Assembly (NCBI GenBank): GCA_018673255.1
Contig: JABHDC010000106.1
Span: 1-64,000 of the forward strand
From: Gemmatimonadota bacterium
GTDB lineage: Bacteria > Latescibacterota > UBA2968 > UBA8231
Length of the DNA stretch: 64,000 bases
Direction: 5' to 3'
Part shown: positions 17,085 to 24,184 of the stretch, piece after piece
How the letters are laid out: every line of letters begins with the position of its first letter
How positions within the stretch are numbered: position 1 is the stretch's first letter
The notes under the pieces: model-generated
What the model was told of the DNA's origin: nothing
Databases searched by the model: none
Seen by the model: only the letters and a program-made list of their open reading frames with translations
Made by a program: the position numbers and the translations under genes

Positions 17085-17837
17085 ATGCAGGTCGACATTG
17101 TCACCCTCTTTCCTGCCTACTTCGTCGAGCCCCTGGCGACAAGCATCGTCGGTCGCGCTATAACAGGCGGTCATCTGACGGTACGGGTCCACGATTTGCG
17201 GGATTACACCATGGACCGCCACCGAACGGTGGACGACACGCCCTATGGCGGCGGCGGCGGTATGGTGATGAAGCCCGAGCCGGTGATCGCGTGCTGGGAA
17301 CAGAATGGCTTCGCTCAGGGACACTGCATTCACTTGAGTGCCGATGGCGAATCGCTGACGCAGGACATGGCAGCCGGGTTGTCCATGCAGGATCGCCTTG
17401 TATTGCTGTGCGGACACTACAAGGGTGTGGATGATCGCGCCCGTGGCCGAGTCATCGATCAGGAGATTTCGATCGGTGACTATGTCTTGACCGGCGGAGA
17501 ACCGGCAGCCCTGGTCCTGGTGGATGCCGTGACAAGATTGATCCCCGGCGTCCTCGGGGACTTCAGTTCGGCCATGGCCGACAGTTTTCACGACGACGGG
17601 CTGTTGGATTGTCCGTGGTATACTCGTCCCCCCTCTTTCGAGGGAGAGGAGGTTCCACCGGTCCTGCTTGGTGGCGACCATGCCCGGGTGCAGACCTGGC
17701 GGCGGCGCCAATCACTGCGCCGGACCTTCGAACGACGGCCAGACTTGTTGGCCGGTGCAGACCTGGACGAAGAAGAACGACGACTGGTGGCCGCCTGGCG
17801 GACTGAGCAGTCGGATCGAACAGAGCAGTCGGATTGA
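17085..17837 (+). CDS. trmD: tRNA (guanine37-N1)-methyltransferase TrmD
   Basis: A SPOUT-family enzyme that makes m1G37 in tRNA. MQVDIVTLFPAYF opens the protein; DDTPYGGGGGMVMKPEP, LCGHYKGVDDR and EISIGDYVLTGGEPAALVL form the trefoil-knot SAM site. The C-terminal domain is present. The last twelve residues are a direct duplication (RTEQSD twice, 17799-17834), an 18-base repeat that probably arose by slippage. Confidence 0.95.
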   Translation: MQVDIVTLFPAYFVEPLATSIVGRAITGGHLTVRVHDLRDYTMDRHRTVDDTPYGGGGGMVMKPEPVIACWEQNGFAQGHCIHLSADGESLTQDMAAGLSMQDRLVLLCGHYKGVDDRARGRVIDQEISIGDYVLTGGEPAALVLVDAVTRLIPGVLGDFSSAMADSFHDDGLLDCPWYTRPPSFEGEEVPPVLLGGDHARVQTWRRRQSLRRTFERRPDLLAGADLDEEERRLVAAWRTEQSDRTEQSD

Positions 17838-17914
17838 ATGAAGAAACACTGAACCACGTCGGGTCTCAGGCGTATTCCTGAGCAAGACTTGTCATAACAG
17901 AGAGAGATACCAGA

Positions 17915-18262
17915 ATGGATGCCACCCTACTCCGCGAGATTACCGCGGATCAGATCAAGAGTGACCTGCCCGAGTTCGGAGCCGGTGACACGTTGCGGGT
18001 TCACGTCCGCGTCATCGAGGGCGACAAAGAGCGCGTGCAGATCTTTGAGGGCGATGTGTTGCAGCGCAAGGGATCCGGCGTGCACGAGACCTTCACCGTA
18101 CGCAAGGTGAGCCAGGGCGTCGCAATCGAGAGGATCTTCCCTCTCAACTCGCCACGTATTGCCAAGATTGAGCGCACCCGACGCGGCCGCGTCCGCCGGG
18201 CCCGCCTGTTCTACCTGCGCGAGCGGAAGGGCCGTTCTGCCCGTATCCGCGAGAAGAGATAG
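17915..18262 (+). CDS. rplS: 50S ribosomal protein L19
   Basis: A 115-residue L19, a subunit-interface protein. [53 protein letters not shown] and [15 protein letters not shown] are standard. It is preceded by a 77-base spacer containing a small hairpin (CTCAGG/CCTGAG, 17865-17882) without a T-tract, which could be a leader element or RNA-processing site. Confidence 0.96.
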   Translation: MDATLLREITADQIKSDLPEFGAGDTLRVHVRVIEGDKERVQIFEGDVLQRKGSGVHETFTVRKVSQGVAIERIFPLNSPRIAKIERTRRGRVRRARLFYLRERKGRSARIREKR

Positions 18263-18275
18263 AAGCGGTGATCCT

Positions 18276-18539
18276 GTGAGTCACTCTGAACTACCCTTCG
18301 GTCGCCTGAACTGGATTCTCTTCGGTGCATCCCTCGCTGTGATCGGCCTGGGTTATGTGCTGCTGAGTATCCCGCCCGCCGACGGATTTCTGTCGTTGAC
18401 GGCGGCGCCCATCATGCTGGTCGGCGGTTACTGCGTTCTTCTGCCGGCTGCCATCCTGGTGCACGATCACGAGTTGCCGCAGACCGCCTCGAGCGGCGCG
18501 GTCGCCGGCGTCGGTGACGAGGATTCTGCCAGCGCCTGA
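18276..18539 (+). CDS. Small two-helix membrane protein
   Basis: An 87-residue protein from a GTG at 18276. Two membrane segments are visible (LNWILFGASLAVIGLGYVLL and PIMLVGGYCVLLPAAIL), separated by a short polar loop. The pattern FGRLNWILFGASLAVIGLGY resembles DUF3098-type small proteins of the Bacteroidota, but this is a guess from memory. It is 13 bases after rplS and probably in the same transcript. Confidence 0.6.
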   Translation: MSHSELPFGRLNWILFGASLAVIGLGYVLLSIPPADGFLSLTAAPIMLVGGYCVLLPAAILVHDHELPQTASSGAVAGVGDEDSASA

Positions 18540-18566
18540 CTCGCCTCAACCGAGGTGCCAAGTGCC

Positions 18567-19226
18567 ATGCGCATTCTGATCGCCGAAGACGAGATCACTT
18601 CCCGGCTGCTCCTGGTGAAGTCACTGGAAGCCTTCGGACATGAACTCATCGTCACCGAAGATGGCCTGCAGGCACAGGCCGCCCTGCAGGAGCCCCATGC
18701 CCCCCTGCTTGTCATCCTCGACTGGATGATGCCGGGCATGGATGGTGTGGAAGTCTGTTCCTGGTTGCGCCAACAGGACTGGGGCAGATCACGCTACGTG
18801 ATCATGCTCACGTCTCTGGAGAAGACCGACCACGTCGTGGCCGGTCTGGATGCTGGCGCAAATGACTACGTCACCAAACCATTCAACCACCGTGAACTCG
18901 AAGCGCGGGTTCGTGTCGGTGAGCGTGTCATCGACTTGCAGGATCAACTGGCACAAAGGGTCCGCGAGTTGGAGGCCGCCCTCCTGCAGGTCAAGACCCT
19001 GCATGGCCTGCTTCCTATCTGCTCCTACTGCAAGAAGATCCGCGACGACCAGAACTACTGGACGCAGGTTGAGGGCTACATCGAGCGGCACGCCGATGTC
19101 AGCTTCTCCCACGGGATCTGCCCCGATTGCTACACCACGATCGTCGAGCCCCAACTGAAGGAACTCGAAGATCAGGCGCACAAGGCAATACAGAAGCCAT
19201 CCGACAAGGATCATCTCATCGGATGA
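18567..19226 (+). CDS. Response regulator receiver protein with four-cysteine C-terminal module
   Basis: A 220-residue protein. Receiver domain, residues 1-120: RILIAEDEITSR (acidic pair), ILDWMMPGMDG (phospho-acceptor Asp), MLTSLEKTD and DYVTKPFNHREL (Lys). A helical linker leads to LLPICSYCKKIRDD, YWTQVEGYI and FSHGICPDCY, a CxxC-CPxC module often seen at the ends of signalling proteins but without an assigned role; metal or redox sensing is plausible. There is no DNA-binding or enzymatic output domain. The ATG at 18567 is used because the receiver begins there. It ends in an ATGA overlap with the phytanoyl-CoA dioxygenase gene. Confidence 0.85.
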   Translation: MRILIAEDEITSRLLLVKSLEAFGHELIVTEDGLQAQAALQEPHAPLLVILDWMMPGMDGVEVCSWLRQQDWGRSRYVIMLTSLEKTDHVVAGLDAGANDYVTKPFNHRELEARVRVGERVIDLQDQLAQRVRELEAALLQVKTLHGLLPICSYCKKIRDDQNYWTQVEGYIERHADVSFSHGICPDCYTTIVEPQLKELEDQAHKAIQKPSDKDHLIG

Positions 19227-20050
19227 GCGCGGCCCTCGAGCACGACGCCGACCTGTATTCCAATACGGCCGTCAGTACGACCTGTCCGAATCTGGGCAGT
19301 GTCGATTCGATGCGGATGGCCGCCTTTGAGCGCGATGGATACGTGGCGATCGAGCGAGCGTTTTCATCCACTCGCATCCAGGCCGCAATGCAGGCGGTCG
19401 ATGATCTGATCGATGGCCAGTGTCCCGACTTTCGCGGCCTCCAATACGAGAGTGGGCACGGCGACAAAGACGAATTGAGCCGTGACGAGCGCCGTCGAGC
19501 GGTTCGTAAGCTGATGAGTTTCGTCGATCACGACCCGCGACTGCACGAACTGGCCTTCGATCACGATCTTCTGGCGCTGATCTCCCGCCTCATGGGCGAT
19601 GCCGAGCCGGCACTGTTCCAGGACATGGCCCTGCTCAAGCCACCCGGTGGCCGTGAGAAACCCTGGCATCAGGACATGGCCTACTTCGATGTGCCTGTCC
19701 AGACCCCGGTCATCGGCGTCTGGATCGCCCTCGAACCAGCCACCATCGAGAATGGGGCGCTGCGCGTGATATCAGGGTCTCACAAGTTGGGCCCGCAGGA
19801 GCACTTCAAGCGCCGTGACTGGCAGATCTGCGATACACAGATCGATCGCGGCAACGACATGGCCGTCCCCCTGCCGGCCGGCGGCGCCCTGATCTGGCAC
19901 GGGCTGCTGCAGCATGGCAGTCCCGGAAATCACTCCGATCAGCGACGGCGTGCCCTCCAGTACCACTACAAGCCATGTGCGACACCAGAGATCCCGACCG
20001 ACGATCGCCTGGCCATTTACGGTGGTGAGGTTCGCGGCGCTCAGTGTTGA
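19223..20050 (+). CDS. Phytanoyl-CoA dioxygenase family protein
   Basis: A 275-residue Fe(II)/2-oxoglutarate oxygenase. The metal-binding HxD is in KPWHQDMAYFDV and the distal His in ALIWHGLLQHGSPGN; the following RRRALQYHY supplies the 2-oxoglutarate arginine. The N-terminal pattern FERDGYVAIERAFS is typical. The substrate cannot be read from sequence, as this superfamily hydroxylates lipids, amino acids and natural products. It is translationally coupled (ATGA) to the upstream response regulator. Confidence 0.85.
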   Translation: MSAALEHDADLYSNTAVSTTCPNLGSVDSMRMAAFERDGYVAIERAFSSTRIQAAMQAVDDLIDGQCPDFRGLQYESGHGDKDELSRDERRRAVRKLMSFVDHDPRLHELAFDHDLLALISRLMGDAEPALFQDMALLKPPGGREKPWHQDMAYFDVPVQTPVIGVWIALEPATIENGALRVISGSHKLGPQEHFKRRDWQICDTQIDRGNDMAVPLPAGGALIWHGLLQHGSPGNHSDQRRRALQYHYKPCATPEIPTDDRLAIYGGEVRGAQC

Positions 20051-20134
20051 CGACGTCGGGCCTGTACTGACGAAGTCGGGGCCGTGTGATGTTCGGGTGT
20101 GTGAGATGTTCCGCCCGATAGCCAGGAGACAAAC

Positions 20135-20887
20135 ATGACTGATGCAGCACCATTCGGCCGCTACGAACGACTGCGCCCCGATGATCTGTCGGCCCTGGTG
20201 GAGCAGACGCCCGTCGCCTACTGGCCCCTGGGACTACTCGAGCATCACGGTTGGCATCTGCCAGTCGGTTTCGACGGCCTGAAAGCCGATGGGCTCTGCG
20301 AGCGACTCGCCCAGCGCGTGGGCGGCGTCATCCTGCCCACCATGTGGTGGGGTGGCGGTGGCGGCCACGACGTATTCCGCTGGACCCATTACCAGCCCGA
20401 GTCGGCCTACGCTGATATTCTGACCACAACGGCAGACCAGCTCTTCGAGCACGGATTCCGCGCCATCGTCCTGCTCGCCGGGCACTACCCCTGGCAACAG
20501 ACGCTCAATCGCGTCGTGCCGGATCTGCGAACCAGCCATCCGGAGGGGCTGATCCTGGCTGGGTCGGAACTCACTGTCGCGGGAGATATCGGCCTGAAGG
20601 GTGACCACGCCGCCCTCGAGGAGACCTCCTATGGTCTGGCACTGTTTCCGGATCTCATCGACATGAAGGCCATGACGTCCGATCGGGGTGGCAGCAGCAT
20701 CTGGCCGAAGGATGGTCCACCTGACCCGGCCAAGCGACACCCAGGCGTCGAATACGATCCGGCCGAGCCCCTCTTTGCCCAGATGGGTGAAGATTCGCGA
20801 ATGGCCTCCGGAGCGCGCGGCGCGGACGCGGCCAACACGCTGCTCAATGAACTGGAACGTCTTCTGCGCCAGTATCTGAATACGTAA
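20135..20887 (+). CDS. Creatininase family amidohydrolase
   Basis: A 250-residue metal-dependent amidohydrolase of the creatininase family. Metal ligands are recognisable in PLGLLEHHGWHLPVGFDGLKAD, here in two parts (Glu/His and Asp), AGHYPWQQ in place of the common NGHGGN loop, and GDHAALEETS corresponding to HAGExETS. Family members act on creatinine, mycofactocin precursors or related lactams; no mycofactocin genes are nearby. AGGAGA precedes the ATG. Its partner may be the selenoprotein starting 39 bases downstream. Confidence 0.85.
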   Translation: MTDAAPFGRYERLRPDDLSALVEQTPVAYWPLGLLEHHGWHLPVGFDGLKADGLCERLAQRVGGVILPTMWWGGGGGHDVFRWTHYQPESAYADILTTTADQLFEHGFRAIVLLAGHYPWQQTLNRVVPDLRTSHPEGLILAGSELTVAGDIGLKGDHAALEETSYGLALFPDLIDMKAMTSDRGGSSIWPKDGPPDPAKRHPGVEYDPAEPLFAQMGEDSRMASGARGADAANTLLNELERLLRQYLNT

Positions 20888-20926
20888 GCGCCACTTACCA
20901 CCCTCTGCCCAAACAAGAGACAAGCA

Positions 20927-21154
20927 ATGGCTGATCGAGTCGAAATCCAATACTGCGCTGGCTGAGGTTACATTTCTCAAACCGTCAGTTTGGCGGAACA
21001 GATCCTGGCAGCCAAGAAACTCGACCTGAAAGAGTTGGTGATCATCCCCCACCGGGGGGGGTGCTTCGAGGTCAGCGTCGACGGAAAGCTCGTATTCTCC
21101 AAGCTTGAGCAGGGCAGATTTCCCGAATTCGAAGAGATCAGTCCTCACCTGTAG
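20927..21154 (+). CDS. SelW-like (Rdx family) selenoprotein, Sec encoded by TGA
   Basis: A 75-residue gene missed by normal ORF calling because codon 13 (20963-20965) is TGA. Read through as selenocysteine, the N-terminus is MADRVEIQYCAGUGYISQTV, giving the thioredoxin-like CxxU redox motif of the SelW/SelT/SelH (Rdx) family directly after the first beta strand. After the TGA the frame continues with GGCFEVSVDGKLVFSKLEQG and RFPEFEEISPHL before TAG; the DG-LVFSK-GRFP pattern is the family signature, and total length is normal. A bacterial-SECIS-like hairpin follows the TGA. The cytosolic redox role is from family knowledge; the partner is unknown. Confidence 0.88.
20976..20996 (+). promoter_or_regulatory. 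Candidate bacterial SECIS element
   Basis: Just downstream of the Sec TGA, two alternative hairpins can form: CAAAC-CGTCA-GTTTG (20978-20992) or CCGTC-AGTTT-GGCGG (20982-20996, one U-G pair). Each places a G at the second loop position and an apical loop about 17-22 bases after the TGA, matching the known bSECIS layout for SelB recognition. Which one forms cannot be decided by eye. Confidence 0.55.
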
Positions 21155-21201
21155 CCGTCGATACTGGGTGGGCCTCCGGCGCGATAGCGCAAAAATTCTG
21201 C

Positions 21202-21230
21202 TTGACAGGGCGAGTCGCGCCTGGATACCT
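21202..21230 (+). promoter_or_regulatory. Candidate promoter of the ABC exporter leader
   Basis: TTGACA (21202-21207) is consensus, followed after 17 bases by ATACCT (21225-21230), a weak -10. Transcription would begin near 21237 and cross about 270 bases of structured leader before the terminator at 21474-21507. Confidence 0.4.
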
Positions 21231-21302
21231 TCGCGACAGGTGTTGTATCGAACCATAGAGTCACCCCGTAACCGGAGGCGCTCATGGAACCGGACAACTC
21301 AG

Positions 21303-21507
21303 GGTGGTCGTAGGTCAGTCACACGAATGCGGCCACCACGCTCTGAAGCGTTGTGGAGTCATGTAGCGTTGTAGAGCCATGCGGCGATGCAGAGCCCTGC
21401 CCCACGATGTTGAGACGGTGGCAGCACCGCCACCGATCTGATCGGGTCCTCGTTGACCCGACATTGATTATTCGGAGAGGACCCATACGGGTCCTCTCCT
21501 TCTTTTT
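21303..21507 (+). promoter_or_regulatory. Structured leader with terminator/antiterminator (riboswitch-like)
   Basis: This occupies the 430-base gap before the ABC operon. Visible elements: stem GGTGGTCG/CGGCCACC (21303-21337); hairpin CGGTGGC/GCCACCG (21416-21435); hairpin TCGGGTC/GACCCGA (21442-21461); and an intrinsic terminator GGAGAGGACCC-ATAC-GGGTCCTCTCC followed by TTCTTTTT (21474-21507). GGGTCCTC at 21444-21451, in the third hairpin, is also perfectly complementary to GAGGACCC at 21477-21484, the terminator's 5' arm. Pairing there would destroy the terminator, giving two mutually exclusive folds. Known riboswitch cores were not recognised, and the signal is unknown. Confidence 0.65.
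21348..21401 (+). repeat. Three imperfect 18-base tandem repeats
   Basis: Consecutive units GCGTTGTGGAGTCATGTA, GCGTTGTAGAGCCATGCG and GCGATGCAGAGCCCTGCC lie in the leader upstream of the ABC exporter. In one frame they read as repeated V-E-(S/P)-C-like hexapeptides, but no convincing short gene with a ribosome binding site is evident. Confidence 0.6.
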
Positions 21508-21584
21508 GGTCCCGTTTCCTTCCTGGCCTCCCTCCCTCTGGCCATCGTCGATCCCGATGCCCTTCCACCGACAACCGATCTGAT

Positions 21585-22577
21585 ATGGCGCGCATCCTCG
21601 TCGACGGTCTCGTCAAACACTTCCACGTGGCCCAGCGACGCTCTGGCATGAAGGGAGCCATCACGGGCCTGTTGCGGCGAAGTGAGCGTGTCGTGCGCGC
21701 CCTGGATGGCATCTCCTTCGAGGTAGCGCCCGGTGAATTGCTAGGTTACATCGGCCCCAACGGAGCCGGCAAATCGACGACAGTGAAGATCCTGGGTGGC
21801 ATTCTGGTTCCCGATGCCGGCATTGTCGAAGTCGATGGCCTGGTCCCCTGGGAACAACGGGTCGAGCACGTGAAGCGGATCGGCGTCGTGTTCGGCCAGC
21901 GAACGCAGTTGTGGTGGGATCTGCCCGTCATCGAGTCCTTCGAACTGCTGCGCCACGTGTACGACACAGAAGCATCTGCCCACGCAGCGATGCAGACAGA
22001 CCTCGTCGATCTGCTCGATCTGGCGCCCATCCTCGACACCCCTGTGCGACAACTCAGCCTGGGGCAGCGGATGCGCTGTGATCTAGTCGCCGCCCTGCTG
22101 CACTCTCCACCATTGTTGTTCCTCGATGAACCGACGATCGGCCTGGATGCGGTCGCCAAGCTCGCCGTGCGAGACTTCATCCGTCGATTGCATGATGAAC
22201 GGGGCACAACCGTCGTGCTCACGACGCACGACATGGACGATATCGACGCCCTGTGCACACGCCTGTTACTGATCGGCTCAGGCAAGATCCTCCACGATGG
22301 ATCCCTCGACGATCTGCGCCGCCTCGTACACCGGGACCGGCGACTCGTGATCGATGTCTCCTCAGAGGCCGAAGCGGGCAAGGTCGAAGACCCGGACGCC
22401 GAGATCGTGACACGCCAGGGGCATCGAGTGACCCTGCAATTCGATCCCGAACGCATACCGGCAGCGCAACTGATCAGCCGCCTGGCATCACGCTACGCCC
22501 TGCATGATCTGGTCGTTGAGGCAGCCCCGATCGAGGAGGTCATTGCCGCCGTGTACAGGCGTGAACATCGATCATGA
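21585..22577 (+). CDS. ABC-2 exporter ATP-binding protein
   Basis: A 330-residue ATPase. Walker A is GYIGPNGAGKSTTVKIL, the signature is LSLGQRMRCDLVAALL, Walker B is LLFLDEPTIGLD and the switch His is in VVLTTHDMDDIDALC. VVFGQRTQLWWDLP between Walker A and the signature is characteristic of the subfamily paired with two ABC-2 permeases (COG4586 with COG4587/COG3694). The substrate is unknown; relatives are annotated as drug or lipid exporters. It starts 77 bases after the leader terminator and overlaps the first permease gene by four bases. Confidence 0.92.
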   Translation: MARILVDGLVKHFHVAQRRSGMKGAITGLLRRSERVVRALDGISFEVAPGELLGYIGPNGAGKSTTVKILGGILVPDAGIVEVDGLVPWEQRVEHVKRIGVVFGQRTQLWWDLPVIESFELLRHVYDTEASAHAAMQTDLVDLLDLAPILDTPVRQLSLGQRMRCDLVAALLHSPPLLFLDEPTIGLDAVAKLAVRDFIRRLHDERGTTVVLTTHDMDDIDALCTRLLLIGSGKILHDGSLDDLRRLVHRDRRLVIDVSSEAEAGKVEDPDAEIVTRQGHRVTLQFDPERIPAAQLISRLASRYALHDLVVEAAPIEEVIAAVYRREHRS

Positions 22578-23368
22578 GCGGGGCCTACAGAGCGATCCTC
22601 GAAGCGCAGATGCGCAGCCTGCTCCAGTATCGAGCGGCGGCGATCGGCGGCGCCCTGACGCAGATCTTCTTTGGCTTTGTCATCATCCAGGTCTACGAGG
22701 CCTTCTATGCCGAGGCCACCGGCGACCAGCCGATGGCATTGCAGCAGGTGATCACCTACGTGTGGCTCGGCCAGGCGATGCTCGGTCTGTTTCCATGGAA
22801 TGTGGACCCCACGATCCGGCAGCAGATCCGCGATGGCAATGTCGTGTATGAGTTGCTGCGTCCCGTCGATCTGTATGGACTCTGGTTCGCCCGCTCCGCC
22901 GCACGGCGCCTGGCCCCGACCATGTTGCGCTCTGTGCCGATTCTGATCGTGGCGGCTGCCTTCCTCGGCCTGCAACCACCAGCCACCTGGGCTGCCCTGG
23001 GAGCCTGGATCATTACCACATTCGGGGCGATCCTGCTGGCCACATCGATCACCGCCCTGCTCACGACAACGATGTTGTGGACGATCAGCGGCGAAGGCAT
23101 CGTCACCCTCGCCGTGGTCGTCGTCGTGCTCACCTCAGGGATGGCCATTCCCCTGCCGTTGATGCCACTCAACCTGCAGGCGATCATGACATGGCTCCCC
23201 TTCCGCGGGCTCGTCGACATCCCCTTCCGCCTGTATCTGGGCCACTTGCCCGTGGACCAGACCCTGTCCCTGTTCGGATTTCAGATCCTGTGGGCCGGTT
23301 TTTTCATCCTCGCCGGCCGCACCCTCCTGAGTCGATTGCGCCGACGGATCGTCGTGCAGGGAGGGTGA
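22574..23368 (+). CDS. ABC-2 exporter permease, first subunit
   Basis: A 264-residue integral membrane protein with about six hydrophobic segments, including AAAIGGALTQIFFGFVII, a central glycine-rich pair and a C-terminal SLFGFQILWAGFFILAG. RQQIRDGNVVYELLRPVDLY is the cytosolic loop motif of this permease class, in which a half-similar RRGDFDRILLRP occurs in the partner subunit. ATGA overlap with the ATPase; the second permease begins one base after its stop. The two permeases presumably form a heterodimer. Confidence 0.88.
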   Translation: MSGAYRAILEAQMRSLLQYRAAAIGGALTQIFFGFVIIQVYEAFYAEATGDQPMALQQVITYVWLGQAMLGLFPWNVDPTIRQQIRDGNVVYELLRPVDLYGLWFARSAARRLAPTMLRSVPILIVAAAFLGLQPPATWAALGAWIITTFGAILLATSITALLTTTMLWTISGEGIVTLAVVVVVLTSGMAIPLPLMPLNLQAIMTWLPFRGLVDIPFRLYLGHLPVDQTLSLFGFQILWAGFFILAGRTLLSRLRRRIVVQGG

Positions 23369-23369
23369 A

Positions 23370-24182
23370 ATGACGAATCTGACACAGAGCCTGGCACTCC
23401 TGGGGCGTTACCTGGCGATCTCCGTGCGGGGGCAGATGCAGTACCGGGCTTCCTTTCTCATGCTCTTTGTGGGCAGCTTCTTCATCTCGCTGCTCGAATT
23501 CGTCACCGTCGTCCTGCTCTTCGACCGTTTCGGCCAATTGCGTGACTGGTCTCTGGCCGAGGTCGCCCTGCTCTATGGCCTCGTCAATGTCGCCTTCTCA
23601 CTTGCCGAGGCGACCTCTCAGGGCTTCGAACACCTCAGTCAGATGGTGCGCCGCGGCGACTTCGACCGCATTCTGCTCAGACCACGATCTGCGGTGCTGC
23701 AGATTGCGGGCCAACAACTTCACCTGCGGCGCTTCGGACGAATGCTGCAGGGCGCCGCGGTCCTGCTATGGGCCCTGCACAACCTCGACGTGCCCATCGA
23801 TGCGGCGCGGATTGCCCTGCTCACCCTGACCTTGTTGGGCGGAACCTGTCTCTTCTACGGGCTGTTCGTCCTGGAAGGCACCATGTCCTTCTGGACCATC
23901 GAATCGCTGGAACTCTGGGCGAGCCTGACCAACGGCGGTGTCTTCGCGGCCCAGTATCCCATGTCCATGTATCGACGTGCCTTCCGCTGGTTCTTCACAT
24001 TTCTTGTACCCCTGGCCGGGATCAGCTACTATCCTGGCCTGGCCCTGAGTGGTCGTATCCCCTTGTCTGGCGCCCAGGCGACGATTTCGTGGGTGGCGCC
24101 ACTGAGTGGTATCCTGTTCCTCCTCCTCAGTCTGGCCGTGTGGCGAATCGGTGTGCGCCGCTACACCTCAACCGGAAGCTGA
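23370..24182 (+). CDS. ABC-2 exporter permease, second subunit
   Basis: A 270-residue protein with about six membrane segments (for example FLMLFVGSFFISLLEFVTVV and ISWVAPLSGILFLLLSLAVW). The loop motif SQMVRRGDFDRILLRPRSAV parallels that of the first permease, as expected for the two-permease family. It is the last transporter gene; a lipoprotein hydrolase gene starts two bases after its stop and is probably cotranscribed. Confidence 0.88.
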   Translation: MTNLTQSLALLGRYLAISVRGQMQYRASFLMLFVGSFFISLLEFVTVVLLFDRFGQLRDWSLAEVALLYGLVNVAFSLAEATSQGFEHLSQMVRRGDFDRILLRPRSAVLQIAGQQLHLRRFGRMLQGAAVLLWALHNLDVPIDAARIALLTLTLLGGTCLFYGLFVLEGTMSFWTIESLELWASLTNGGVFAAQYPMSMYRRAFRWFFTFLVPLAGISYYPGLALSGRIPLSGAQATISWVAPLSGILFLLLSLAVWRIGVRRYTSTGS

Positions 24183-24184
24183 TC

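Noticed and set aside
17865..17882. Hairpin upstream of rplS as an intrinsic terminator
   Set aside because: The six-base stem is not followed by a T-tract, and rplS is normally cotranscribed with trmD.
21416..21435. T-box riboswitch core (GGTGGCA...CCGC similarity)
   Set aside because: The sequence is a perfect self-contained hairpin, not the T-box bulge with its free acceptor-binding bases; no specifier loop is evident and the downstream genes are an exporter, not amino-acid or synthetase genes.
21237..21507. Stand-alone ncRNA such as tmRNA, 6S RNA, SRP RNA or RNase P RNA
   Set aside because: None of the conserved cores of those RNAs could be found on either strand of this segment; a leader for the downstream operon is the simpler reading.
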